Positions 35,291-48,205 of a stretch of DNA of 64,000 bases are shown here, piece by piece. The notes below the pieces were generated by a model. The model was not told the origin of the DNA. It saw only the letters and a program-made list of their open reading frames with translations, and searched no databases. Positions within the stretch are counted from its first letter, which is position 1. Each line of letters begins with the position of its first letter. The stretch is from Apostichopus japonicus (lineage: Eukaryota; Echinodermata; Holothuroidea; Aspidochirotida; Stichopodidae): NCBI RefSeq assembly GCF_037975245.1, contig NC_092566.1, positions 14,560,501 through 14,624,500 of the forward strand, written 5' to 3'. The translations under genes and the position numbers were made by a program.

Positions 35291-35293
<3 letters not shown>

Positions 35294-35433
35294 GCCTAGA
35301 TGATACCTTAGGTGGACACCAAATGGTAAAAAAGCGACCTTAGGTCGACAGTGTACCTTATCTATATATATATATATATATATCACATCATATAACGTAA
35401 GGATATATGAGGTAGATAAAGTCATGTTCTTAC

Positions 35434-35604
35434 CTGAGCAACTAGGGGCGGTTCCACTCCAGGAGCTACCGTCACATACCCTGGTAGAACTACCAGACAG
35501 CCTGTAACCGCTGTTACAACTAAACGAACATGTCGCTCCGTAGTTATAATGCGGGCAACTCCTAGACCCGTAAGACGGTGTTGGTGGCGGACTGCATGTT
35601 CGAA
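35434..35604 (-). CDS. Exon 8: CCP 2
   Basis: A 171-nt exon, phases 1-1, ggttag acceptor and gtaaga donor. It reads RTCSPPPTPSYGSRSCP, then YGATCSFSCNSGYRLSGSS and ends SWSGTAPSCS. Complete six-Cys CCP with the GYRLSGS turn and the conserved Trp. It is the shortest CCP here. The intron after it contains long TATG/TA repeats (35219-35290). Confidence 0.9.
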
Positions 35605-35878
35605 CTAACCAGAAGAAAAAATAATGTGGAATAACGATCAATATTTGACAAATATACGACTTAAAAGTCATCAGTATTGTCTCCCAAATATGCTAAAGAA
35701 AATCAGACACTGGTAACTCATTGCCAAATTTCAACAAGCAATTACGACCTCAGTCTCGTAAGGTAGTTATCCACACTAAAGAGAGATATTTATTCGTCAA
35801 CTTCTGAAATTGGCTGGGAGAAGTTTGAAGGATCAACACCACTATAGGAAGGTACACTGATTAAAACTTTTACTATTT

Positions 35879-35997
<119 letters not shown>

Positions 35998-36144
35998 CGA
36001 TACACACCATAACGATACACACCACCAACACGTGGATTCAGGGAATCACCAAAGGTCTGGAAACCTATTCATTCATTATACGGTACGGTAACACATCAAA
36101 GTCACACATACACACCCACTCGAAAGAAGATGTAAGGTCCTTAC

Positions 36145-36321
36145 TTGAGCAAGTTGGAAAACTGTCGCTCCATGAACGACTTGTCCGGCAATAAACGTAC
36201 GACGCTCCGTTGACGTAATACCCAGTGGAACAGCTGAACGTACACTTAGAGTTTGCTATGTTGCTGTTCGTACAAGATACCGAACGATATGATGATGAAC
36301 CAATAGATGAACACCGTATAG
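36145..36321 (-). CDS. Exon 7: CCP 1
   Basis: A 177-nt exon, phases 1-1, aacag acceptor and gtaagg donor. It starts IRCSSIGSSSYRSVSC and ends SRSWSDSFPTCS. Six Cys in selectin-type spacing (C..C..CTFSC..GY....Y.C..W....C) define a complete sushi domain. Next to it upstream are a 118-bp tandem duplication and a minus-strand U2-derived SINE; downstream is a long (TA)n tract. Ser content is high compared with the other CCPs. Confidence 0.88.
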
Positions 36322-36469
36322 CTGTTAAACAAAATTGATAATAACGCAAGTATCAAAATCATTATGTTAAGGCAAAGTTCTTTTTTTCGATATAACACAC
36401 TATAAAGAAACACCTTTGCTGGGTACTTTTTGTTTGTTTAAGAACAGACACACAAGAAAAAACTACTGA

Positions 36470-36597
36470 TTCTCTCTTAACCCATTTCCCTTTGCATCGA
36501 GACTGTGACTGTATGATCATAGTCCTGAGATGTGTATCACGATTCCCTTATAGAAAGGCACCATATATACTACACATGATCTTAGCCAAAAGGTCCG
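36470..36597 (-). mobile_element. U2 snRNA-derived SINE-like element, copy 2
   Basis: On the minus strand: 'ccttttggctaagatcatg' then tgtagtat, matching U2 better than copy 1 at the ggctaagatca segment, followed by gggaatcgtgatac, atgatcatacagtcac and tctcgat as in copy 1. The first bases of U2 are replaced (ccgga instead of tctcgg). Confidence 0.68.
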
Positions 36598-36752
36598 GTT
36601 AAGTTGTTTAACTCGAAGAGCGACTTGAAGTGATTACTTATAAGGATTTGAAGACATTTGGAAGTTCCGTCTTACAACAAATATATAAAGAAAAATAATA
36701 TAAACATGAGATTTATCACCCCATGTCAAAGGTTATCAAAGATACCCGAGTT

Positions 36753-36977
36753 ACATGACTTGATCAGTTTGTCCTATAAGAGACAACCGTTCATCAGTAT
36801 AAACTGAAGTGTGTTATAACACCGTAACACATGTTAGACCTGTCAGCAGATGCTACTGTGCATCCAATGTACATGGCTTGATCAGTTTGTACTGTGAATA
36901 AGAGACAACCGTTAATCAGTATAAACTGAAGTGTGTTGTAACACCGTAACACATGTTAAACCTGTCAGCAGATGCTA
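36753..36977. repeat. 118-bp tandem duplication
   Basis: Two units share 'cttgatcagtttgt', gagacaaccgtt, 'cagtataaactgaagtgtgt' and cctgtcagcagatgct. Lies in the intron before exon 7. Confidence 0.88.
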
Positions 36978-37711
36978 TACTGTGGACAAATTACTAATAG
37001 ACGAATTCATTACTCAAAGGTTGTTTCAACTAATCATCTGTTTAGGAGTCTAAAGAGCTGTTCCTATATGTTTAACTAGTCAGTATACCTTGTAAAGATG
37101 GTTCAAATTGTAGTTTTTAAGCGTTTGCAGTAAAGTGTTATCGAATTTCTGCTAAAATGTGGACGAAATTATTGGCGAAACCTTTAGAGTGTAGGCCTAG
37201 CCTGGTCAGTCCAGTCAATAATTATGTAATTGTGTATTTAGTATATTTTCTGTTTGTAAGTCCTCAGTAGCAACTGGTCACAAATGTAACCCATGTTAAC
37301 CAACTATGTTAACCAACTAATTGCACACATCAGCTTTAAACTGATTAATGGGTATAGTACTCACCTTTACCACTATTAACTTATAAAGCGATTAGAATCG
37401 GGTGAAAATGATTAAACGGCTACACACATCCACTAAGTATACACACAAATTATGTATAATGAATATCTCCAATCAACGGTGATGTTAACCTAACGGTATA
37501 TACCGGTAAAGTATGTACAATGACGCATGGCATACTCGACTTAAATATTAGTTCTAGTCAAGCTAGTGAACTGAAGATCTTTTTTTTTCTTTCTTTCCTT
37601 CTTCTTCCGTGTTTTCACTTAATTACGATTTGTTTTTGTCTAAGCATGCGCACTTCAATTCATATGAAGACCTATTCAATGGGCTTTCCTATACAAATTG
37701 CGTCAACTTAC

Positions 37712-37827
37712 TGACTACGCTGAAGCTAACCACGCACGTAGCTGTTTGTCCAGCAGAATCTCGAGCTGTGTATGTGATGGAGTGTCGACCTTCTGAAAAT
37801 GTAGAGCCAGAAGGTGACCCAGAACGA
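37712..37827 (-). CDS. Exon 6: C-terminal half of HYR 1
   Basis: A 116-nt exon, entry phase 2, exit phase 1, cttcacag acceptor and gtaagt donor. It reads RSGSPSGSTFSEGRHSITYT, then ARDSAGQTATCVV, ending SFSVV. The GSTF..G.HSITYTA.DSAG..A.C pattern is the canonical second half of a HYR domain, with the conserved Cys near the end. It accepts exon 5, 3B or 3A in frame. It is separated from exon 5 by a 4.6 kb satellite-rich intron. Confidence 0.85.
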
Positions 37828-38055
37828 CTGTGAAGAAAACGAGATACAGAGAGAGTAGAATTATGGTGATTCTCTGTGAAATAAATGATGGTTTCTTTGA
37901 CATCAATCTTAAAACATTCTATTTATTAAGCTCCATTATTTTCGGCACTTGCTTTCTTGGTTTCTAAATTGTAGTCGTGCACCATCTCAGGTATATCATT
38001 ATTATAGTTATAGTCTGTTCTATGAACGAGTGAAAGTTTGAAATATTCAATTTTT

Positions 38056-38240
38056 AATTTAAAACAATACATGCAGGTTTCGGAAAGCGAAGTGAGTTCC
38101 GTGTGGTTGCTTCTAATTGTTGAGACATAAGAACCCATATATACCGTAGTCCCTACAATATGTTCAGTTATATACCTGAAATGATGAAGCCGTCATAATC
38201 TTCGCTTTCCGAAACCTGCAGTATTGTTTTAAATTATATA
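38056..38240. mobile_element. Inverted-repeat unit (MITE-like)
   Basis: Arms of about 38 bases, 'aatttaaaacaatac' plus gcaggtttcggaaagcgaag, face each other across about 110 bases. No target duplication could be defined because the right flank is a (TA)n tract (38234-38309). Confidence 0.6.
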
Positions 38241-38270
38241 TTATATATATAATTATATATATATATATAT

Positions 38271-38310
<40 letters not shown>

Positions 38311-38936
38311 CCATCTGAAACAACTGAATAGCCAATTGAAACAACTGAATCAAAATAATGTAATCTTGATGTAACACTAAACTATTAAACAGCAGAGCAA
38401 AATGGAATGAAGAGTGTGATTTGTCAAGAGATAACACGCGACACCAATTTATGAGTCATCGCAAGAAGCAATACGTCGTATTAAATTGGCCTTAATGTTT
38501 CTCGAGCCTTTCTACCATGACGCAGTTTTCCACAAATGGTTCCTGTGGTCCAGTTACTCATGAATGAGTCCGCATGAAAATAACTTCCGTTTAATCTGTA
38601 ATTTTTTAATACGATATGTAATAACACCGATTCCGCGAGATTCTGCTAACAGCCATTTTACGGACACGAATTTATAAATAGTAACGTTGCAAGTTATAAA
38701 CAGGAAAGCCAAAAGAAGGAGAATAAAAGGATAAAAAACACGTTTTACACTTATCAGTGGTTGAACTCTATGTATTTATATCATTATTATTGTGTGAGTC
38801 TACACGTCATGATATTATTATTTGCATATTTATACGAAATACTCATGACGAAGGAAACGTTATATACAGAAAACCATGGTAATTATTCGTAATCTGTTAA
38901 TTCAGAATTATTTTCACAACGCAATAAACTGGTGTA

Positions 38937-40150
38937 TAGCTTTAGACTACAGTGTATCCTAATGCTTTAGACTACAGTATATCCTAATGCTTTAGACTAC
39001 AGTATATCCTAATGCTTTAGACTACAGTGTATCCTAACTTGTGCTTTAGACTACAGTGTATCCTTATGCTTTAGACTACAGTGTATCCTAATGCTATAGA
39101 CTACAGTATATCCTAATGCTTTAGACTACAGTGTATCCTAACTTGTGCTTTAGACTACAGTATATCCTCATGCATTAGACTACAGTATATCCTATTGCTT
39201 TAAACAACAGTATATCCCATTGCTTTAGATAACAGTATATTTTAATGCTTTAGACTACATTATATTCTAATGCTTTAGACTCCAGTATATCCTAATGCAT
39301 TAGACTACACTGTATCCTAATGCTTTCGGCTACAGTATATCCTAATGCTTTAGACTACAGTGTATCCTAATGCTATAGACTACAGTATATCCTAATGCTT
39401 TAGACTACAGTGTATCCTAACTTGTGCTTTAGACTACAGTATATCCTCATGCATTAGACTACAATATATCCTATTGCTTTAAACAACAGTATATCCTAAT
39501 GCTTTAGATTACAGTATATCCTAATGCATTAGACTACAGTGTATCCTAATGCTTTAGGCTACAGTATATCCTAATGCTTTAGACTAGAGCATATCCTAAT
39601 GCTTTAGACAACAATATATCCTAATGCTTTAGAATAGAGTATATCCTAATGCTTTGGACTACAGTATATCCTAATGCTTCAGACTACATTAAACCCTAAT
39701 GTTTTAGACTACATTATATCCTAATGCATTAGACTACGGTATATCCTAATGCTTTAGACTACAGTATATCCTAATGCTTTGAACTGCAGTATATTCAAAT
39801 GCCCTAGACAACAGTTTATCCTAATGCTTTAGACTACAGTTTATCCTAATGCTTCGTACTACAATATATCCTAATACATTGGACTAAAGTATATCCTAAT
39901 GCTTTAGGGTACAGTATATTCAAATTCCCTAGACAACAGTATATCCTATTGATTTGGACTACAGTATATCCTATTGCTTTGGACTACAATATATCCTAAT
40001 ACTTTGGACTAAAGTATATCCCAATGCTTTAGAATAAAGTATATCCTAATGTTTTAGGCCACAGTATATCAAATGCTTTAGGCTACAGTGTATTCAAATG
40101 CTTTAGACTAGAGTATATCCTAATGCTTTAGACTAATATATATTCAAACT
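38937..40150. repeat. 25-bp satellite, about 48 units
   Basis: Units of 'gctttagactacagtatatc' plus ctaat, with more divergence toward the right end. Higher-order blocks of several units recur (for example the acttgtgcttt variant). Lies in the long intron between exons 5 and 6. Confidence 0.95.
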
Positions 40151-41416
40151 GTAATTCTCCGGCACGCATACATCATGACGTAGACCCCTTATCACTTAAT
40201 TTTTTTTTTTTAAATTTAAAGTGCAGACATAATTTCTCATAATAATACCAATCAAAGATATCGAGCTGGACAATAAATTATCATGTGCAGTGATACATAT
40301 GGTGCTCTGGGGAATGAAAACATCAACATGAATATCAACGCAAAGAAATTAAACCAAAATAGATCAATAACAGGGGACAAAAAGAAGAAAAACATCACAG
40401 AAGCGAATGTTAAGTCTATATATAGTGATTGCAGACTGTGGTAAATGTATATCCATCGCCTTCTATGTGACATGCGCAAAGACCTAAGATGGATGGTAAA
40501 AATAAAACAATTAAACATAGAAGGAAAACATAATAACAATGTTATATTCACAGGTAGGACAAACTAAATCCAGCAGAGTAAATTGATCCATGGGCCAGGG
40601 TAGAATAGCTTATCAGTTATTGATACCATTACACCGGAAAGACACAATATAAATTGTAACTCTATATGCCCGCTGAATAAATTACCGTAATCAATGCCTG
40701 GAATACATGGTTGTAGCTAGATAATATTGTATCACTTCCACACCTTTATACATATAGGCAGGCTATTATAATAAATATTTTAAAAAAAAAGAGGAAAAGT
40801 TAGCACATGATAATCGAGAGTGTAAAATTACAGCGGAAATAAATATGGTGTAGCCTAATTACACAATCAACTATATAGGTTAGAACTATGGGCTATGTGT
40901 GATCTACAATGGAGTAGTATATGATTTTCTTAGTAATCAAATAAGCTAAATGCAAAAGAAGTTTGGACCAATATAAGTTCGTACCATTGTCAGCGGAATC
41001 TTTTCAGACGTAGCCTCCATCTGAAAAGTAACTATCTTTTCACTTTTGACAAAACGATTTCGATTGTCATTGTAAAACATGCATAGAGCCCGACACCAGT
41101 TGGGGGGGGGGGCAGAGAGGGCACCCAAATACTTTTAACACCAAACACCTTCCATGGGCGTGGTGACTGACCGATCTGCCACATACCCCCGTCTCCGCCC
41201 CCTCCCTCCGATCTCAAACCTGTGTAGAGGTACATAATGCATTGTCTTACACCAACCGATCCGTGTCTATAATATAATAACTATATAAAGATACCGCACA
41301 TACTTCATCTTGAAGGTTCACCATATATAGACATAATTCCATACACACTGAGTAATGGTACAACAGCTATGGCGCATCATATAATGTTCAAAACTGACAT
41401 GGTAACGTATATTTGC

Positions 41417-41792
41417 CAGTGGCGTAGGAAGGTACTTTTGAGTGGGGGGGGCTGAAGACTGATGGCCGGCCTGGGGGAGGGGTCTAAGGGGAGGGGGTGT
41501 CCCCTCCCCTTTGGATTTTTTTTTTTGCATTTCCAGGTGGCCTCAGATGTAATTTGGTGCAATATAGCACACTTCAACACCCACTCCATTTTGTAAACTT
41601 AATTTTGTACTTTCACCTGGCCTTAGATGCAATTTGGTGTTCCAAATGAGTTTTTTTTTTCTCATTCGGAAATGAAAAAGGGGTTTTCTGACTTGCGAAG
41701 CGGGGGGGGGGGCGGAATGATACTTCCGCCCCTCCACATTTTTCACTGGGGGGGCAGGCGCCCCCCCAGCCCCCCCGGTTCCTACGCCCTTG
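41417..41792. mobile_element. hAT-like MITE, family 'cagtggcgtagg', copy 3
   Basis: 376 bp with an exact 8-bp duplication 'atatttgc' (41409-41416 and 41793-41800). Ends cagtggcgtaggaa and, reversed, caagggcgtaggaa. Near-identical interior to copies 1 and 2. Confidence 0.9.
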
Positions 41793-42383
41793 ATATTTGC
41801 TATATTTATAAACTGATTCAAGTTAAAAGTTAGAAACAGTTCGTATAGTAGCCTATGTCAACGACAAGGGATATGAGGAATTGCAATATACAGGCCTATG
41901 TAAAACGGAACATGAACAAATTTTCACGAGGCAAATTGCCGCACACATTCAATTTTACAGGAACTTGACGCACGTACGAATGACGTCACACAACCTTAAA
42001 CCTCTATATGCTGTAGCACAACACTGCTTAAATTCGGGCAATATGCTGAGAATTTTTCGAGCACCTACTGAAAGAAAAATTATTTGCAATGTGTTTTTCA
42101 ATGGTTAATCTGATATTATTATCATCATTATTATTGTAACGACTTCCCCAAGAGTTCTAACCAATATGGAAGGGTAATAAGACGGAAAATAATTGTATGT
42201 TATTGGCACGCGATGTGATAACCGATGAACACGTATATGAAATGCAAATGAACATGAAGTCGTTACAGCCCCCCCCCCCCCCAAATCAAATTGGGCTCCT
42301 ACGCCTATGTCTATATAAGAACCAATATACATAAGTGATGTTGCCAACATGATTTCGTCAGCCAATCATCATGCCCGACCTAC

Positions 42384-42461
42384 CTTGGAGTGATATCGTA
42401 AATTGGAGTCGGTGATATATCGCATTCGTAGCAATCATCCACAGGATAATAAAGAGCCCTT
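42384..42461 (-). CDS. Exon 5: second Asp/Cys/Tyr cassette inside HYR 1
   Basis: A 78-nt exon with phases 2-2, a cccgtag acceptor and gtaggt donor. It reads RALYYPVDDCYEC then DISPTPIYDITP. Like exon 4 it has a DDC motif and two Cys, so the pair adds about 45 residues and four Cys in the variable loop of HYR 1. Skipping both leaves a normal HYR. It may be constitutive or alternative; the sequence alone cannot tell. Confidence 0.52.
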
Positions 42462-42853
42462 CTACGGGATTGCATGAAAAATGAAGAGAGTAAAAACTTG
42501 ATTTGCTTTCTTCACATTATTGTTAACAGTATATAGCCTACATACAATGCCGTGCACCCTTCGAAATAGCCGTTTTACATCTTGTTTTCCCCTTTCTTGG
42601 ACCATGTTTCCAATAGCCCCTTTTACATGTCGGAGATGACTTCACCGACCCCTTGACCACATCCCTCACTCTATGGAATCCTAGATTCTGACCTGATAAT
42701 GTTAACACAATGTCATGCATTTGCCTTTTATTCATTATTTTTATTTATATATTTTTTTTAAGTTTCATTAATTCTTCTAATTATTCATTTTATTTTTAAA
42801 AGTAGCACATTACTACACTCTAAACTGAATAATTTATCGATATTACGACTAAC

Positions 42854-42910
42854 CTCCGCCTATAATCACAATAGTCGGCCGGGGGACCCAGTCGATCAAA
42901 GCAATCGTCT
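42854..42910 (-). CDS. Exon 4: small Asp/Cys/Tyr/Arg cassette inside HYR 1
   Basis: A 57-nt exon with phases 2-2, an acttcag acceptor and gttagt donor. It reads RDDCFDRLGPPADYCDYRR. It can be included or skipped without shifting the frame and would lie between the two halves of HYR 1. Two Cys and a DDC motif are shared in style with exon 5. No family recognised. The main doubt is its small size; clean splice sites and phase match support it. Confidence 0.5.
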
Positions 42911-43479
42911 CTGAAGTTCGGAAAAGAAGAAAACGTCAATCATATTCATCATAGAAATGATGACAATACAATATCAAGAAACGCAGCCTCTTTCAACCTC
43001 AAACAAAATCAGCCCCAGCAATGCGTTTAGTATAACAAATGTTTTAAAAGAAGCAGTGACTTACCAAGAATTGTTTACATTCTCGGCGGATCCCTCCTTT
43101 GTCTCCCGTATAGGGGATTTCGGGTTGGGGAAGGGTGTAGATTTCCCCTGCCCATTGAGAATTCTTCTTTATGTGAGGTTTCTTAAATGCAAAATGGTGC
43201 TATCTTTGGCCATTTTGGGGGGGGGGAGGGGTGGGGTTGTGGCATGGCAACCACTGTCTGGTACCCGGGCCGATCACTCCCTTCCCCAGTGCTGAAAGCA
43301 ATGAGCGTGTTGCTTTACAAGTTCTTATACTTTGAAAATGTCGAATGGGTGGACAGCTCACTTAGAATGCGTATATATATATGCCCGGTCAGACTTCAAG
43401 TGCTAGCCAACTGTTTAGTATAAACTGTGACACTCCTAGCTATCGTAATTTAAAAACCATGTTAAAAAAACATGTCTTC

Positions 43480-43706
43480 TATACCCATACACACTCCGAT
43501 CTACCCTAGCCTAAATGTGTCCCCTATACACACACCCCGATCTACCCTACCCTAAACATGTCTCTTAAACCCATACACACTCTAATCTACCCGAGCCTTA
43601 ACATATCTCCTATACTAATATACACACTCCGATCTACCCTAGCCTAGGCATGTCTCATATACCCATTCACACTGCGATTATAGCCTATGCATATCTCCTA
43701 TACACA
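43480..43706. repeat. 45-bp satellite, left part
   Basis: Units of 'cccatacacactccgatcta' followed by ccctagcctaaacatgtctcctata. The array is interrupted by the element 43707-46073 and resumes at 46074. Confidence 0.93.
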
Positions 43707-46073
43707 CCCAGGAAAAAATTTACCTCAAATTTACCGCGGTAACATACCACACTTTTACCCCGGTAAAACCGGGGTAAAAACGCGGTAAATTTGTTGTACA
43801 TTACCGCGGTGTTTTGGCCCTATGGACGCGGTAAACCGCGGTTTACCGCAGTAAATTACCACAAATTTACCATGGTTTTACCTCACTTTTACCCCAATTT
43901 TACCGCAATTTACCACGGTGTTACCATACTTTTACCGCGCTTTTACTACGCTTTTACCCCAAATTTACCACAGTTTTACCGTTCTTTTACCCCAATTTTA
44001 CCGTATATTTACCACGCTTTTACCACAGTTTACCGTTCTTTTACCCCAATTTACCGTAGATTTACCACGCTTTTACCCTAGTTTAACCTCAATTTACCAT
44101 ACTTTTACCACGCACTTACCACATTTTACCCCAATTTTACCGTAGATTTACTACGCTTTTACCTTAGTTTTACCTCAGTTTACCATGATTTTACACTAAT
44201 TGCAGGACAGTTTTACCTTACATTGAGCATGATTTTGTCCTTATTTCAATTAGCATGTACACCATATATTCCTTTGAATTTCAGCCATCAGTGTACTGTA
44301 TTATGATTTGGCTATATGCCGTTACCCTTATTGTAATGGTTGTATGCCTGACATATAAGTCCTCAGTTGTAGAATGCATCAGTTTTTAATTCATCAAATC
44401 CATGGAGGTTTCACACATAAGAAAGCTTTGTTGAATTTCATTTACCCTATACTGGTATGATTCCTGACTCTCTTCTTTTGACTTGATTGGTAGTCCAGAT
44501 TGGACTTTTGATCTCTTATTGTCCTCAAAGACTTGTTTTAAATGGAAAGAGTACTCTGAACATGATATGATATGATACACCTCGTATTACGCTTCCACCC
44601 GAAGGTGCTTCAGCAGACTAAGGAAATCCTTAGTCGGAAATTATTGAGGTTCCAAGTTTTTGTGCGTGGAAGGACACCGGCGAAACTCGCCTTCTCTTTT
44701 CGAATAGTGCCCTGAAGTAACGAGGCAGGGGTGTGTAGTACTGCTCCCGGGACCGCAATTTAACGATAGACTTGTCAAGTCATTTATTGGACCTGACAGA
44801 GAATACCCAAATCTGAGGACACTGATTGGTCAATTTTTGTGTGCCACAGTGTTGAGGCACAGAACCTATGCCTTATGTGTGCTAGTTTATATAGTTCTTT
44901 TTTCATTTTAAAGGCTTTAAGGTTCTCCCTAATAATGAAAAAAGAATTAATTGTTGTCTCCTCTCAAATATATCAGAGATTCCATGAAGGAATTCTCTAT
45001 GTATCTATCCTCTGCTTGTTTTTTTTTTAGGAAAAGAGATGCATACTATAACATATAAGAATAGCAGTTTGTCTCTCTTCTTTATTCAACTCATATCCAC
45101 AGGTAATTTATATTGCCAACATTAAGATATGAGTAGAACAAAAGGTTTGTCATATCAGTATTGCAAAAATATGGGACAAAATCATGGAAAAATTGCTGTA
45201 AATGTACCATCATGTTTCATAGTGTGACCCATATATGTTCTACTGTGGTACAATTATGGTAAATTTACCATAGTATAATTGCACCGTATAGTTTTACCCT
45301 ATTTTTACTGTGGTTAATCATGGCACAATTGTAGGAATTTCACATATGTAGTTTATGTACCATATAAACTTACCCTACTTTTACTACAGTAATATCATGG
45401 TAAAACTATGGTAAATTTACCATAGTAAATGTAACACACTTTTACCCTACTTTTACCGCGGTAATACCATGGTAAAACTTTGGTTAATTTACCGTAGTAA
45501 ATGTACCGCACTTTTACCCTACTTATACCGCGGTAATACCATGGTAAAATTGTGGTAAATTTACCGTAGTAAATGTACCGCACTTTTACCCTACTTTTAC
45601 CGCGGTAATACCATGGTAAAACTTTGGTTAATTTACCGTAGTAAATGTACCGCACTTTTACCCTACTTATACCGCGGTAATACCATGGTAAAATTGTGGT
45701 AAATTTACCGTAGTAAATGTACCACACTTTTACCGCGGTAATACCATGGTAAAACTGCGGTAAATTTACCGTAGTAAATGTACCGCACTTTTACCCTACT
45801 TATACCGCGGTAATATCATGGTAAAACTGCGGTAAATTTACCGCAGTAAATGTACCGCACTTTTACCCTACTTATACCGCGGTAATATCATGGTAAAACT
45901 GCGGTAAATTTACCGCGGTAAATGTACCGCACTTTTACCGCGGTAATACCATGGTAAAACTGCGGTAAATGTACCGCACTTGATTTTACCACAATTTTAC
46001 CACACATTTACCCTATTTACCACACATTTACCATAGTTTACTGCGGTAAAATTAGGGTACATTTTTTGCTGGG
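43707..46073. mobile_element. 2.4 kb inverted-repeat element with TTACCGCGGTAA arrays
   Basis: Ends are cccaggaaaaaatttacc and, reversed, cccagcaaaaaatgtacc. Inside are two arrays of short ttaccgcggtaa, ttttacc and ggtaaa words (about 43720-44210 and 45220-46050) facing a 1 kb non-repeated centre that includes agactaaggaaatccttagt. It sits inside a 45-bp satellite. No transposase frame was seen; Leu/Tyr/Phe-rich frames are artefacts. Confidence 0.75.
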
Positions 46074-47430
46074 CATACACACTCCGATCTACCATACCCT
46101 AAACATATCTCCTATACCCATACACACTCCGATCTACCCTATTCTAAACATGTACATCTCTTAAGCCCATACACACTCCGATCTACCCTAGCCTAAACAT
46201 ATCTCATATACCCATACACACAGATCTGATCTACCCTAGCCTAAACATATCTCCTATACCCATGCACAATCCGATCTACCCTAGCCTAAACATGCCTCCT
46301 ATACCCATACACACTCCAATCTACCCTAGCCTAAGCATGTCGCCTATACCCATACACACTCCAATCTACCCTAGCCTAAGCATGTCTCCTATACCCATAC
46401 ACACTCCAAGTATACCCTAGCCTAAGCATGTCTCCTATACCCATACACACTCCGATCTACCCTACCCTAAACATGTCTCTTAATCCCATACACACTCCAA
46501 TCTACCCTAGCCTAAACATATCTCATATACCAATACACACTCCGATCTACCCTAGCCTAGGCATGTCTCCTATACCCATACACACTCCGATCTACCCTAG
46601 CCTAGGCATATCTCCTATACCCATACACACTCCGATCTACCATACCCTAAACATATCTCTTATACCCATACACACTCCGATCTACCCTATTCTAAACATG
46701 TACGTCTCTTAAGCCCATACACACTCCGATCTACCCTAGCCTAAACATATCTCATATACCCATACACACTCTGATCTACCCTAGCCTAGGCATGTCTCCT
46801 ATATACACACTCCGATCTACCCTAGCCTAGGCATATCTCCTATACCCATACACAATCCGATCTACCATACCCCTAAACATATCTCATATATCCATACACA
46901 CTCCGATCTACCCTATTCTAAACATGTACGTCTCTTAAGCCCATACACACTCCGATCTACCCTAGCCTAAACATATCTCATATACCCATACACACAGATC
47001 TGATCTACCCTAGCCTAAGCATATCTCCTATACCCATACACAATCTGATCTACCCTAGCTTAAGCATATCTCCTATACCCATACACACTCCGATCTACCA
47101 TACCCTAAACATATCTCCTATACCCATACACATCCCAATCTACCCTAGCCTACACATGTCTCGTATAGTACCCATACACTCTCCGATCTACCCTACCCTA
47201 AACATGTCTCTTTAACCCATATACACTCCAATCTACCCTAGCCTAATCATGTCTCCTATACCCATACACACTCCGATCTACCCTAGCCTAAACATGTCTC
47301 CTATACCCATACACACTCCAATCAGCCCTAGCCTTATCATGTCTCCTATACCTATACACACTCCAATCTACCTAGCCTAAGCATGTCTCCTATACCCATA
47401 CAAAATCTGATCTACCCTAGCCTAAGAACT
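46074..47430. repeat. 45-bp satellite, right part, about 30 units
   Basis: Continuation of the array at 43480. Variants (taccataccctaa, cagatctgatc, ttaagccc) recur in the same order several times, indicating a higher-order unit of several 45-mers. Confidence 0.94.
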
Positions 47431-48205
47431 GGTAACATTCTTGCACAGCGTCCCTACTTTCCATCTCTATGGTCACTACCATCCTCCTTACGGATCTAAC
47501 ATTCAAAAGTCTACACACGCCTGTTTCTAAAATAAAAGATTCCTAATTTTGTGTTCCCCGTCTAGTTGTTATTCTTTGTTGACTCTTTTGCAGTCAGGAA
47601 TAACAAATTTACTTCAATTAGTTTCACCTATAGGCCTACCACAAAGCATTGCGTATAAGGAACCTTGAATTTTCTAACGCCACCTCAAGACATGCCTCTC
47701 ATGTCTTCATTCCATATAGGTATTCCGTCTTATTGCAAACCCGTAAAGGCCATATTTAACATCACCAAATTTATTTACTTTTCTGATAAAAATCTGGTTT
47801 GTGGGAAGAAAAGATATTCGTTAACAGTATAAAGAAGTTTGTAATTTAGTAGAAAAAAAAACCTTATAATATAGAGTTTGTGAAAGGAAGCGTATTATAA
47901 TATGGTATGATCAAATACTTGGTTTGTTTTAAATGTGATTTCCTTCGTGTGTGTGTGTGTCCTTATTGTTTCCGTGAAAAACTATGAAAAACAAACAGCT
48001 GTCCATGTGTGCAATCACAAATTTCAAGATGTCGTTATACAATGACATGAAAATAAATGTCAAAACTGTATTTCTTTGCAACGGAACAAGCATTCATGCC
48101 GGTGAGTTTGTCTGACCCCCTAGTTGTTACTTGCTCCGCATTAAATCTTAGACATTAATTGGAAGGACGGAACATTTAGTGTTCACAAGTCTTCTATGGG
48201 TTTAC

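Larger units (their letters stand above)
37828..48205. other. Two long satellite-rich introns around exons 4 and 5
   Basis: Apart from exons 4 and 5, the 25-bp and 45-bp satellites, the 2.4 kb element and the MITEs, the stretches 40151-41408, 41801-42383, 42462-42853 and 47431-48205 hold no gene. A C15 run at 42269-42283 followed by ctcctacgcctatg may be a decayed MITE end. Confidence 0.6.

Noticed and set aside
43791-45727. Leu/Pro/Phe/Tyr repeat frames on both strands
   Set aside because: Translation of ttttacc and ggtaaa arrays in the 2.4 kb element, with no codon bias or start context.
46428-46712. IPIHTPIYPSL repeat protein
   Set aside because: 45 bases is a multiple of three, so the satellite gives an open frame by chance; variants break it elsewhere.
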